Assembly: GCF_003071065.1 (NCBI RefSeq)
Contig: NZ_QCXX01000001.1
Location: forward strand, 248,001 to 312,000
Source: Sphingobacterium athyrii
GTDB taxonomy: Bacteria; Bacteroidota; Bacteroidia; Sphingobacteriales; Sphingobacteriaceae
Reading direction: 5' to 3'
Length of the DNA: 64,000 nucleotides
The notes below the pieces were generated by a model. It made no database searches. It saw only the letters and a list, made by a program, of their open reading frames with translations, and was not told the origin of the DNA. The first letter of the stretch is position 1, and each line of letters opens with the position of its first letter. The position numbers were made by a program, and so were the translations under genes. Shown here one piece after another: positions 47,779-56,248 of the stretch.

Positions 47779-48621
47779 ATGAGAATTCTAAATAACATCA
47801 TAACAGCTGGCCTTCTCTGCGTGAGCATAACGACTTATGGTCAGCATACTACCATGACAACCCCAACCGTAAAAATCAGTGGCAATTGCGGCATGTGCAA
47901 AAAAACAATAGAAAAAGCTGGAAACTCTGCGGACTCCAAAATAGATTGGAACGAGGATAACCAGACCGCAAGTATCTCTTTTAATGCAGAAAAAACCTCG
48001 CTGGATGCTGTTTTGAAAAAGGTCGCATTGGCAGGTTATGACAATGAAAAATACCTAGCGCCAGCAACGACCTATGCCGACTTGCATGGCTGTTGTCAAT
48101 ATGACAGAACCTTAAGTGCCCCACCGGCCAATCCTGAAAATACGCCTGAAAGCAAAGAAGAAAGCAGTGGATTGACATCTGTCGTTAAGGCGGGTAGCTT
48201 CCAGACGATTTATGACCAGTATTTCCAGTTGAAAGATGCACTGGTTGCCTCCGATTACAAGACTGTATCTACTGCTGCTGCAAAACTTTCAAGTCTGCTA
48301 ACGGCCTTAAAATCGAATGACTTAACTGCCGCCGAGCAACAAGCCTGGAAAGCACAGGCAAACGCCATAACACAGCATGCGAAGGCGCTCCAGGAGGCGA
48401 AAGATCTTGCAAAGCAACGTGTGGCATTTGTTTCGGTCTCCGAAGAGGTCTATAAGTTGGCAAAAAGTTCCAAACCTGCACTTCCGGTTTATCAACAAAA
48501 ATGCCCCATGTTTAACGGCGGCAAAGGAGCAACCTGGTTAAGCCTCAATAAAGACGTCAAAAATCCATACTATGGCGCCCAGATGCTAACTTGTGGAAGT
48601 ACAATCCAAACCATACAATAA
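47779..48621 (+). CDS. Secreted HMA-DUF3347 metal-binding protein
   Basis: The ATG at 47779 gives 280 residues with a signal peptide (IITAGLLCVSITTYG). An HMA domain holds the metal pair C37/C40 (GNCGMCKKTIEKAG), and a DUF3347 domain follows (FQTIYDQYFQLKDALVASDY) ending in the CPMFNGGKGATWLS block with its conserved Cys. DUF3347 is found in Cus-type copper/silver systems. The open frame extends to 47545, overlapping the Cys-rich gene, but those residues lack any signal and are not used. It probably forms a metal-handling unit with the gene upstream. Confidence 0.88.
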   Translation: MRILNNIITAGLLCVSITTYGQHTTMTTPTVKISGNCGMCKKTIEKAGNSADSKIDWNEDNQTASISFNAEKTSLDAVLKKVALAGYDNEKYLAPATTYADLHGCCQYDRTLSAPPANPENTPESKEESSGLTSVVKAGSFQTIYDQYFQLKDALVASDYKTVSTAAAKLSSLLTALKSNDLTAAEQQAWKAQANAITQHAKALQEAKDLAKQRVAFVSVSEEVYKLAKSSKPALPVYQQKCPMFNGGKGATWLSLNKDVKNPYYGAQMLTCGSTIQTIQ

Positions 48622-48656
48622 AGAGACCAGTACCTCAAAGAGATCAGTCTCTATAC

Positions 48657-48691
48657 CAAAGGTTCGTCCGCAATGCAGACGGGCCTTTTTT
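48657..48691 (+). terminator. Terminator after HMA-DUF3347 gene
   Basis: Stem with bulges (AAAGG, CGTC, GC / GC, GACG, CCTTT) followed by six T. Imperfect but well placed. Confidence 0.65.
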
Positions 48692-48907
48692 ATGACATAT
48701 TCCAATTTGGCTGCTCCATTTTGACTCGGGATATAAATTACCAAACGAAATTCGTAAAAACAGATTATTTCAAAGGATAAACCTTAAATTGTAGCTTCTT
48801 TTATTGATTCAAAATAGTATATTAGGAGGAGTATCAGGCTAAGCACACAAAAGATAATTAAGGAAAATAATAAAGATATCGTGATCAAATAAGATGAAAT
48901 TTAATCC

Positions 48908-49840
48908 ATGGAAAAAGTAATTATTACAGGAGGAACAGGTGCTATTGGCCTCCATTTAGCAAAGTTGCTGGTCGCCAATTTCTATGAAGTAATCATCTTC
49001 ACGAGAGATCCAAAGGCTCATCCGACACAACATAACGTCCGGTATGTCGACTGGAACCCGAAAAAGCAAATCATTGATATAAAATCAATCCAGGAAGCTG
49101 ATTACATCATCAATTTAGCTGGCGCCAATCTCAATGCCGCACGATGGAGCAAAGCGTACCAACAAGAAATTATATCCAGCCGCGTAGAGAGTGGGCAGCT
49201 GATTTATCAGACATTAAAACAGATTCCAAACCAGGTAAAGGCCGTTATATCAGCATCAGCAATCGGGTGGTATGGAGCCGATGACAGTTATCAAAAAAAG
49301 CCGTTTGAAGAAGGTGATCCTCAGGGCGGCGATTTTTTATCCTGGGTCTGCAACCTTTGGGAAGGCAGTGTCAAACCTATCGAAACCCTCGGAAAAAGGC
49401 TCGTCGTCTTTCGATTCGGAGTTGTGCTCAGTAAAGATCAGGGTCTATTGAAAGAGATCAATCAGTTGTTACGTTTTCGGCTGAATCCCATTTTGGGATC
49501 AGGCAAACAGATGTTGAGCTGGATCCACATGGAGGATCTTGCCCGAATGCTTCTATTTGCAATACAAAACAACGCTGTCGCCGGCGTTTATAATGCCTGT
49601 TCATCCGAACCTATGCCGATTGGCCAATTCACCAAACGGATTGCAAGACGACGATACGGCATACTGTACCTCCCTTTTCCTGTACCAGCATTTTTGATTA
49701 AGCTATTTCTTGGAAAAAAAGGACAGGAAATGGTACTCAACGGAACCTGGGTGAGCAACAAAAAGATCCTCGATGAGAAATTTCCGTTTAAATATCCGAC
49801 TTTGGACAATAATTGTATAGATAATTTACACATTGGTTAA
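48908..49840 (+). CDS. TIGR01777-family NAD(P)-binding oxidoreductase
   Basis: 310 residues. A Rossmann start TGGTGAIGLHLAKLL, then DYIINLAGANLNAARW and ISASAIGWYGA typical of the YfcH/SDR39U1-type epimerase group, and the C-terminal DUF1731-like region. The substrate is unknown in the family. The next gene (FAH family) begins 58 bp on but seems to have its own promoter. Confidence 0.93.
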   Translation: MEKVIITGGTGAIGLHLAKLLVANFYEVIIFTRDPKAHPTQHNVRYVDWNPKKQIIDIKSIQEADYIINLAGANLNAARWSKAYQQEIISSRVESGQLIYQTLKQIPNQVKAVISASAIGWYGADDSYQKKPFEEGDPQGGDFLSWVCNLWEGSVKPIETLGKRLVVFRFGVVLSKDQGLLKEINQLLRFRLNPILGSGKQMLSWIHMEDLARMLLFAIQNNAVAGVYNACSSEPMPIGQFTKRIARRRYGILYLPFPVPAFLIKLFLGKKGQEMVLNGTWVSNKKILDEKFPFKYPTLDNNCIDNLHIG

Positions 49841-49884
49841 TTGTTAATTCCCGTTAATTTCGGCCCTTTTTGGGACAAAATCCG

Positions 49885-49892
49885 TATATTTG
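49885..49892 (+). promoter_or_regulatory. -7 box ending 6 nt before the FAH-family start codon
   Basis: TATATTTG matches TAnnTTTG and ends 6 bases before the ATG at 49899, again consistent with a leaderless transcript. Confidence 0.45.
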
Positions 49893-49898
49893 CGGCTT

Positions 49899-50759
49899 AT
49901 GAAGATTTTTAGATATGGCGCAAAGGGCTCCGAAAAAGCGGGAGTCATTTTGAATGAAAAGAAATATGATGTTTCAGAAGGAAATTTTCAATATAACCGT
50001 GATTTCTTTGCAAATACGGCAAATTTGGAGAAACTTCAGGCATATGTAGAAAAGAACAGTGAAACCCTAAAAGAAATAGATGTCAATGAACGTATCGGCA
50101 CTCCTTTAGAAACTCCTTCCAAAATTCTTTGTGTTGGATTGAACTTCGACGATCACGTCAAGGAAACCAACTTGCAACAAGCTGCAGAACCTATTGTATT
50201 CATGAAATCGGTTTCTGCGTTTAATGGACCTTTCGATGGTATTACATTACCTAAAAATTCCGTGAAATCCGATTGGGAAACTGAGCTTGCTATCGTTATC
50301 GGTAAGAAAGCATCTTATGTCAGCGAAGAAGAAGCGCTGGATTATGTATTTGGTTATGTCTTGCATAACGATGTGACCGAACGAGAGTTTCAGATCGAAA
50401 GAGGTGGTACCTGGGACAAAGGTAAGGGTTGCGACACCTTCGCTCCTATAGGTCCGTTTATCGCCACAAAAGATGAGATTCAAGATGTAGATAACATGAG
50501 AATTTGGCTTAAATTAAACGGTGAACTGATGCAAGATGGTAATACAAGCGATTTTATATACCGTGTACCAAAATTGATATCTTATTTAAGCCAGTTTATG
50601 TCCCTCCTTCCCGGTGACATTATCTCAACAGGGTCGCCAGCAGGTTCGGGTATGGGAAAATCTCCACAACGATTCCTCCGCGATGGCGATATTATTGAAT
50701 ATGGCATAGAAGGACTTGGATCTGGAAAACAGGTTGTATCAGCTTACTCCTTATCCTAG
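49899..50759 (+). CDS. Fumarylacetoacetate hydrolase family protein
   Basis: 286 residues from the ATG at 49899 (MKIFRYGAKG); a TTG three codons earlier is not preferred. Marks: LCVGLNFDDHVKE, PIVFMKSVSAFNG, WETELAIVIGKKA with the metal-binding Glu pair, VLHNDVTEREFQIER, GCDTFAPIGPFIAT and GDIISTGSPAGSG. The family splits or decarboxylates 2-oxoacid-type compounds with a divalent metal; the substrate here is not evident, and no aromatic-degradation genes lie nearby. Confidence 0.93.
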   Translation: MKIFRYGAKGSEKAGVILNEKKYDVSEGNFQYNRDFFANTANLEKLQAYVEKNSETLKEIDVNERIGTPLETPSKILCVGLNFDDHVKETNLQQAAEPIVFMKSVSAFNGPFDGITLPKNSVKSDWETELAIVIGKKASYVSEEEALDYVFGYVLHNDVTEREFQIERGGTWDKGKGCDTFAPIGPFIATKDEIQDVDNMRIWLKLNGELMQDGNTSDFIYRVPKLISYLSQFMSLLPGDIISTGSPAGSGMGKSPQRFLRDGDIIEYGIEGLGSGKQVVSAYSLS

Positions 50760-50777
50760 AAATTTGTTCCTGTAGAC

Positions 50778-50815
50778 CGGTCTTTCCATAGCGTAACTGC
50801 AGCATGGAAAGACCG
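50778..50815 (+). terminator. Hairpin after FAH-family gene
   Basis: 12-bp perfect stem CGGTCTTTCCAT / ATGGAAAGACCG around a 14-nt loop; a T-run follows only 12 bp later, so termination is likely but not certain. Confidence 0.65.
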
Positions 50816-50859
50816 ACTCAACTGCCATTTTTTTCGTCATTTCATTGTAATTTATCAAC

Positions 50860-50908
50860 CGCATTTATGTACATTTATATCGACATCCACTTTGTTAACA
50901 TAAATGCG
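50860..50908. promoter_or_regulatory. 11-bp inverted repeat directly upstream of metN
   Basis: CGCATTTATGT (50860-50870) faces ACATAAATGCG (50898-50908), perfect, 27 bp apart, ending 18 bp before the metN ATG. It could be an operator or a stem-loop in the leader. I recognise no known methionine riboswitch here. Confidence 0.45.
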
Positions 50909-50926
50909 TAAATCCCTAGAGGGTCA

Positions 50927-51946
50927 ATGATTCAACTAAACAACATATCTAAATCATTCCAGGTCAAATCCAGACGAATCGATGCATTGAAAAGCCTTTC
51001 GCTGACCATCGGTAAAGGAGAAATATTTGGTGTCATAGGAGCTTCCGGCGCCGGAAAAAGTACACTGATCCGCTGTGTCAATCTTTTGGAAAGACCGGAT
51101 ACAGGCCAAGTCATTATTGAAAATGAAGACTTGATGTCCATGTCGCCCAAAGTCTTAATGATGAAAAGGAGAAAAATTGGAATGATATTTCAGCATTTCA
51201 ATTTACTGTCGTCCCTAACGGTCTTTGAAAACATCTCTTTTCCATTGCAGCTTGAAGGCAAATCAAAAACGTTTATCCGGCAAAAAGTTTCCGAGTTACT
51301 GCACTTGGTAGGCTTGGAAGACAAGGCCGAAAGCTATCCGGCTAACTTATCCGGAGGACAAAAACAACGGGTTGCTATAGCACGGGCTTTGGCCAATGAT
51401 CCACATATTCTGCTTTGTGATGAAGCGACCAGCGCATTGGATCCTGCAACGACCAAATCTATCCTTACTTTATTAAAACAAATTAATAAACAACTGGGAC
51501 TTACCATCTTATTGATCACCCATGAAATGGATGTGATCAAAAGAATATGCGATCAAGTCGCCGTTCTGGATCATGGAACTTTAATTGAAAGTGGTTCCGT
51601 TGAAATGATTTTTGCAAACCCGCAGCAGGAAACTACGAAAAATTTTATTCAGTCCTCGTTGCAGGTTGAAATTCCTTTAGGTTTTCAGGAGCGATTAAAA
51701 GAGCAGGGAAATCCTCTTGTAGAGATCTACATGACATCGAGCGAAGAATCTATTCCTTTTATTCAACAATTGGAACAGCAATTTCAGGTTAAAACAAATA
51801 TTATCACCGCACAGATCGACTATGTCGGTGACATGAAATTCGGTGTTATATTAGCTGAATTGTCAGGTGATATCGACAAAATAAAAGCGAGTCTCTCCTA
51901 TTTAAAAGAACAGCATCCGCAAACTAAAATATTAGGTTATGTCTGA
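50927..51946 (+). CDS. metN: Methionine ABC transporter ATPase
   Basis: 339 residues. Walker A GASGAGKS (38-45), signature LSGGQKQRVAIARAL, Walker B ILLCDEATSALDP, H-loop ITHEMDVIKRI, then a C-terminal NIL regulatory domain (about 260-339, VEIYMTSSEE and VGDMKFGVILAEL), which in this family senses methionine. It overlaps metI by 8 bp. Together with metI and metQ it forms a complete D/L-methionine importer. Confidence 0.96.
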   Translation: MIQLNNISKSFQVKSRRIDALKSLSLTIGKGEIFGVIGASGAGKSTLIRCVNLLERPDTGQVIIENEDLMSMSPKVLMMKRRKIGMIFQHFNLLSSLTVFENISFPLQLEGKSKTFIRQKVSELLHLVGLEDKAESYPANLSGGQKQRVAIARALANDPHILLCDEATSALDPATTKSILTLLKQINKQLGLTILLITHEMDVIKRICDQVAVLDHGTLIESGSVEMIFANPQQETTKNFIQSSLQVEIPLGFQERLKEQGNPLVEIYMTSSEESIPFIQQLEQQFQVKTNIITAQIDYVGDMKFGVILAELSGDIDKIKASLSYLKEQHPQTKILGYV

Positions 51947-52592
51947 TCAAGTACTAGAATTACTATTATCAGGAACGCTCGAAACACTCATGATGACATT
52001 CCTGTCTGGCTTTTTTGGATTTATAATCGGGCTTCCACTTGGAATCTATCTATTCCTCACACGGAAACATCAACTGCTGGAAAACAAAACCATGCATCAG
52101 ATTGTTTCGCTCTTAGTGAACGTGTTTAGATCTATTCCATTCATTATTCTCATTGTCTGGATGATCCCATTTACACGTCAGCTTGTAGGAACATCAATAG
52201 GTATGTCGGCAGCATTGGTACCCTTAAGTATTGGCGCAGCACCATTTATTGCGCGATTGGTGGAAAACAGCTTACTGGAGATTCCCAACGGATTAATTGA
52301 AGCCGCCAGAGCCATGGGGGCAAGCACGCAGCAGGTTATCTTCAAAGTGCTGCTCCCCGAAGCACTCCCATCATTGGTCAACAATGCGACGATCACCTTA
52401 ATTACACTTGTAGGTTATTCCGCAATGGGCGGTGCCGTTGGAGCCGGAGGACTAGGACAGATCGGCTATCAATATGGATATGTAGGTTATGACACCTTTA
52501 TCATGAATTCTGTTCTTATTTTATTAATTTTAATCGTATTCCTGTTACAGTATACAGGTGATTACATATCAAAAAAAGTAAACCATCGTTAA
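51939..52592 (+). CDS. metI: Methionine ABC transporter permease
   Basis: 217 residues with five membrane helices and the ABC-permease EAA loop (EAARAMGASTQQVIFKVLLPEALP). GGGLGQIGYQYGY near the end is typical of MetI. The start overlaps metN by 8 bp. It is the inner-membrane channel of the importer. Confidence 0.96.
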   Translation: MSDQVLELLLSGTLETLMMTFLSGFFGFIIGLPLGIYLFLTRKHQLLENKTMHQIVSLLVNVFRSIPFIILIVWMIPFTRQLVGTSIGMSAALVPLSIGAAPFIARLVENSLLEIPNGLIEAARAMGASTQQVIFKVLLPEALPSLVNNATITLITLVGYSAMGGAVGAGGLGQIGYQYGYVGYDTFIMNSVLILLILIVFLLQYTGDYISKKVNHR

Positions 52593-52837
52593 CATTAATT
52601 GTATCTTATGAAACCATCATGATTTATTCGATCATACTTTGGAGTGAATAACCGAGCAAAAGCGACCTCATCAATGCCGCTTAAAACATACACTCGATGA
52701 ATAAATCTGATAGCTTCATCACAAATGGAAACCGCCGAAGGCAGCATGAAACGAGCTCATGAATACCATTGAAAATAAATATTTATGAATAATGCCTTAA
52801 AGGGAAAACTGACTAATGAATAAACAAATTTATACAG
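52593..52837 (+). other. metI-metQ intergenic spacer
   Basis: 245 bp without a gene inside an otherwise compact met cluster. A 9-bp inverted pair (GATTTATTC at 52621, GAATAAATC at 52699) is the only structure I see, along with several ATGAATAA repeats. Confidence 0.45.
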
Positions 52838-53650
52838 ATGAAAAAATTGAACTATGCATTTGCAATCTTAGCCTTTAGTCTGACGACTATTGTAGCTTGT
52901 AATAACAGGGAAAAGAAGGAAAATACCCTTAAGGTTGGTGTGGTAACAGGTCCTGAAAAGGAACTTGCTGAAACGGCTAAGAAAGTTGCAAAAGAAAAGT
53001 TCAATCTGGATGTGGAACTAATTTCCTTCAATGATTACGTTGTGCCAAATGAAGCCTTGAATCAAGGTGATATCGATGTCAATGTATTTCAGCACCAGCC
53101 TTATCTACAGGAGCAGTCCAAACAACGTGGCTTTACCAAATTAACTATCGTGGGCAATACGTTTGTATTCCCGATTGTCGCCTATTCCAAAAAGATCAAA
53201 ACCATTACCGAACTTCAGCCGGGTGCGACTATCGCTATCCCAAATGACCCTACAAACGGTGGGCGTTCGCTCTTACTTCTCCAGCGTGAGGGAATCATCG
53301 GCTTAAAGGAGAATGTGGGCATACAACCAAAAGTGACAGATATTGTCAGCAATCCGAAGCAGATCAAAATCATTGAGATGGAAGCTCCACAGCTCCCACG
53401 CGTACTAGATGATCCTCAGGTTGTAATGGCGATCATCAATAATAGCTTTGCTTCACAGGCTGGACTGGACCCTGAAAAACAAGGATTATTTACAGAGGAT
53501 AAAGAATCCCCTTATGTCAACTTAATCGTTGCACGGGCAGATAATAAAAATGACGAAAAAGTACAGCAGTTTATACAGTCCTATCAATCTCCGGAAGTAG
53601 AAGCAACAGCGAAAAAGGTGTTTAAAAACGGTGCCATTAAAGGCTGGTAA
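52838..53650 (+). CDS. metQ: Methionine-binding lipoprotein
   Basis: 270 residues, lipoprotein signal with lipobox TIVAC followed by the MetQ/NlpA domain: LKVGVVTGPEKEL, DVNVFQHQPYLQ, NTFVFPIVAYSKKI, AIPNDPTNGGRSLLLLQ and VMAIINNSFASQAGL. It delivers methionine to MetNI. The 245-bp gap before it is unusual and may hold a processing or regulatory site. Confidence 0.95.
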   Translation: MKKLNYAFAILAFSLTTIVACNNREKKENTLKVGVVTGPEKELAETAKKVAKEKFNLDVELISFNDYVVPNEALNQGDIDVNVFQHQPYLQEQSKQRGFTKLTIVGNTFVFPIVAYSKKIKTITELQPGATIAIPNDPTNGGRSLLLLQREGIIGLKENVGIQPKVTDIVSNPKQIKIIEMEAPQLPRVLDDPQVVMAIINNSFASQAGLDPEKQGLFTEDKESPYVNLIVARADNKNDEKVQQFIQSYQSPEVEATAKKVFKNGAIKGW

Positions 53651-53662
53651 ACGTTAAAAATT

Positions 53663-54043
53663 GTGACTGAAACAACTCATTCTTGCCCTTGTGGCTCAGG
53701 ACTAACTTTTGCGGACTGCTGTCAGCAAGTGCACAGCAGCCATACCAAAGCAACTACTGCCGAAGCACTTATGCGGGCACGCTACAGTGCTTTTGCTGTA
53801 GGAAACATTGACTTTTTGTACAACACATTCCACCCTACAACAAGAAGATTCCAAAATAAGAATGCTATTGAGCAATGGGCTAAGGAAAATAAGTGGATGC
53901 AGCTCAATATACTGAAAGCAACATTTTCGACGGTAGAATTTGAAGCGCATTATTTGGATTCGGAGCTGCAAGTACAGATCCACCATGAAAAGTCTACATT
54001 TAAACAACAAGGTGATCTTTGGTATTATGTAGATGGCCGGTAA
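53663..54043 (+). CDS. YchJ-like protein (SEC-C motif)
   Basis: 126 residues from GTG at 53663, 12 bp after metQ. It has the zinc SEC-C motif CPCGSGLTFADCC and the family block EALMRARYSAFAVGNIDFLYNTFHP (an NTF2-like fold). The function of YchJ/UPF0225 proteins is unknown. It may be read through from metQ, then ends at a bidirectional terminator. Confidence 0.9.
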   Translation: MTETTHSCPCGSGLTFADCCQQVHSSHTKATTAEALMRARYSAFAVGNIDFLYNTFHPTTRRFQNKNAIEQWAKENKWMQLNILKATFSTVEFEAHYLDSELQVQIHHEKSTFKQQGDLWYYVDGR

Positions 54044-54064
54044 ACTATCCTGGAGATTTTATAC

Positions 54065-54107
54065 AAAAAAAACTGCGCTAACAAGAAATATTAGCGCAGC
54101 TTTTTTT
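54065..54107. terminator. Bidirectional terminator
   Basis: CTGCGCTAA / TTAGCGCAG stem (54073-54081 and 54091-54099) flanked by A8 and T7, between the YchJ-like gene and the symporter gene. Confidence 0.9.
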
Positions 54108-54128
54108 GTATATGTTAGAACGGATAAC

Positions 54129-55565
54129 TTAAACCAATTCCTCCGTATCTTCGCGGTAAGGCGCTTCTTCATCAAACTCACCCTCCCACTTTGCGACAAC
54201 TACCGTTGCAAGGCAGTTACCAACAACATTAACTGAAGTACGTGCCATATCCATCAATTCATCTATACCCAAAATCGCGGCGATAACAAAGGTTGGCAGA
54301 CCAAACTGATCAGCCGTTGCTATTAAGATAATTAACGAAGCACGGGGCACTGCCGCTACTCCTTTAGAGGTAATCATTAATGTGAAGGCAATCATGAGCT
54401 GCTGTCCAAACGACAAGTGAATACCAGCTGCCTGCGCAACAAAAATTGCAGCCAGCGATAAATACAACGAAGTACCGTCCAGGTTAAAGCTATAGCCTGT
54501 AGGGATAACAAATGAAACGATCTTACGCGGAACGCCAAATTTCTCCATTGCGCTCATCGCTTTCGGTAAAGCAGCATCTGAACTTGTCGTGGCGAAAGCA
54601 ATAGACACCGGTTCTTTGATGGCGTTAATAAAACGTCTGACAGGAATTTTTAAGTAAAGTGCAACAGGAAGCAACACCAAAGTCAGAAAGCAAAACAATG
54701 CAAAATACAATGTTGCCAACAGCATAAATAGGTTTTTCAAAATATCAACACCAAGATGACCTACCGTATAGGCCATTGCAGCTCCCACCCCAACCGGCGC
54801 GAAATACATAATGATATTCGTGAACTTAAACATTGTCTCAGACATGCTTTCCGTAAAATCCACCAAAGGTTTCCGCTTCTTCTCATCAACCATTGCAAGC
54901 CCGATTCCGAATAGCACCGAAAAGACAACAATCTGTAACACCTGATTATCGGCAACAGATTTTACGATATTTTCAGGAAAGAGATCTCGGATAAATGAAG
55001 TGAATTTGTAAACGGGATGTACATTATCGGGCAGCGATTTCAAGACATGTTCATCCATACTTTCTTTAGGTGCGGGCAGCTCCTCATGTGGCATATGTGC
55101 AACATCCACACCTACACCGGCACGGGTCAGATTAATCGCACCCAAACCAATAAAAATAGCACAGGTCGTTGCACAGAAGAAATACAGCATAGATTTCCAG
55201 GCCATACGTCCCACCTGTTTCAGATCAGAATGCCCAGCAATACCATAAACCAGTGTAGCAAAAAGAATAGGCCCTACAATTGTTTTCACCAGCTTGATGA
55301 AACCTTTGCTCAATGGCTGCAAAGAGATTGCCAGATTGGGAAAATCCAGCCCGACAAAAATACCCAGGATCATACAGGTCAGGATCCAGGTAGTCAAATT
55401 TTTCTTATAAAGCGCATTCACAACCAAAACGGTGGCAACTATCCAACGGACAGCCATTAGAAATTCATGCGAAAAGCCTACAACATCAAATTCGTATAAT
55501 ACAGCAATGATACAAGCTAATGTAACTGTGATCAGGGTGATGTACCCTATTTTGGTTTTTAACAT
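54129..55565 (-). CDS. Dicarboxylate/amino acid:cation symporter (DAACS family)
   Basis: 478 residues with about eight membrane helices and re-entrant loops. The hallmark TTSSDAALPKAM (HP1), GYSFNLDGTSLYLSLAAIFVAQ (helix 7) and TSKGVAAVPRASLIIL (HP2) are present. It imports C4-dicarboxylates or glutamate/aspartate with H+ or Na+. The long C-terminus (EGEFDEEAPYREDTEELV) is acidic. Substrate choice cannot be decided from sequence alone. Confidence 0.95.
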   Translation of the reverse strand: MLKTKIGYITLITVTLACIIAVLYEFDVVGFSHEFLMAVRWIVATVLVVNALYKKNLTTWILTCMILGIFVGLDFPNLAISLQPLSKGFIKLVKTIVGPILFATLVYGIAGHSDLKQVGRMAWKSMLYFFCATTCAIFIGLGAINLTRAGVGVDVAHMPHEELPAPKESMDEHVLKSLPDNVHPVYKFTSFIRDLFPENIVKSVADNQVLQIVVFSVLFGIGLAMVDEKKRKPLVDFTESMSETMFKFTNIIMYFAPVGVGAAMAYTVGHLGVDILKNLFMLLATLYFALFCFLTLVLLPVALYLKIPVRRFINAIKEPVSIAFATTSSDAALPKAMSAMEKFGVPRKIVSFVIPTGYSFNLDGTSLYLSLAAIFVAQAAGIHLSFGQQLMIAFTLMITSKGVAAVPRASLIILIATADQFGLPTFVIAAILGIDELMDMARTSVNVVGNCLATVVVAKWEGEFDEEAPYREDTEELV

Positions 55566-55686
55566 TTAAAAGATTTTAATGGTCAAAAGAACAAAAATAA
55601 AAAAATCCTATGCTTTTGCAAATATTATTATTTAAACAGCCGCTGTTTCACAACAAAATACCGATTTCCCAGAAATGCAGGAGCAT

Positions 55687-55717
55687 AAAAAAAGCAGGAT
55701 AATTTCTTACCCTGCCT
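55687..55717 (-). terminator. Terminator of ferredoxin gene
   Basis: Read on the minus strand: GCAGGGTAA / TTATCCTGC followed by seven T. Confidence 0.85.
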
Positions 55718-55740
55718 TATATTTTAACGGAATCAAAAAA

Positions 55741-56091
55741 TTATTCCGCGTGTAACCAAGCTTTTTTCGCTAATAGCTCATCGTTAGACTCGCGTACATC
55801 TTCGTCATCCACACAACAGTCTACCGGACAAACAGCCGCACATTGCGGCTCATCGTGGAAACCTACACACTCCGTACATTTATCCGAAACAATATAATAG
55901 ACTTCATTTGAGATCGCGTCCTGTGATTCATTCGCATCGAGCGTAACGCCATCACCAAAATCTATAACACCATCTAAAGCAGTCCCATCTGAGAATTTCC
56001 AAGTTACACCAGCATCGTATATTGCATTATTTGGGCATTCTGGTTCGCAAGCACCACAGTTAATGCATTCGTCTGTAATTTTAATCGCCAT
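55741..56091 (-). CDS. 4Fe-4S dicluster ferredoxin
   Basis: 116 residues. The first cluster motif is CINCGACEPECP (CxxCxxCxxxCP). The second has the long-loop form CTECVGFHDEPQCAAVCPVDC (CxxC-x8-C-x3-C), as in ferredoxins of the YfhL/alvin type. About 50 acidic residues sit between the motifs. It carries electrons in the cytosol; the partner is unknown. A minus-strand -7 box (TATATTTG, 56209-56202) lies about 110 bp upstream. It diverges from the acyl-CoA reductase gene. Confidence 0.95.
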   Translation of the reverse strand: MAIKITDECINCGACEPECPNNAIYDAGVTWKFSDGTALDGVIDFGDGVTLDANESQDAISNEVYYIVSDKCTECVGFHDEPQCAAVCPVDCCVDDEDVRESNDELLAKKAWLHAE

Positions 56092-56201
56092 TTATAACCT
56101 CACAATTATGATAAATAAACTATTTTTGCATTATCAATATGAAAACAAAGTCTGATTGTACAATAAGGCTAGTTGATTCACGTTGATTAATGTTAACAGC
56201 A

Positions 56202-56209
56202 CAAATATA
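56202..56209 (-). promoter_or_regulatory. -7 box of ferredoxin gene
   Basis: TATATTTG on the minus strand, an exact TAnnTTTG match in the divergent region. A plus-strand match (TATTTTTG, 56121-56128) also lies here and may serve the reductase gene. Confidence 0.45.
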
Positions 56210-56248
56210 ACACAAATTTGTGTATTCATCTTTTAAAAATTTAATATT

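Noticed and set aside
50760..50926. SAM riboswitch upstream of metN
   Set aside because: The region has only a terminator-like hairpin and one long-spaced dyad; I could not build the multi-helix core of known SAM riboswitches.
55017..55460. 147-codon open frame antisense to the symporter gene
   Set aside because: The symporter frame has all family motifs; the antisense product is Gln/His/Arg-rich and unlike a protein family.
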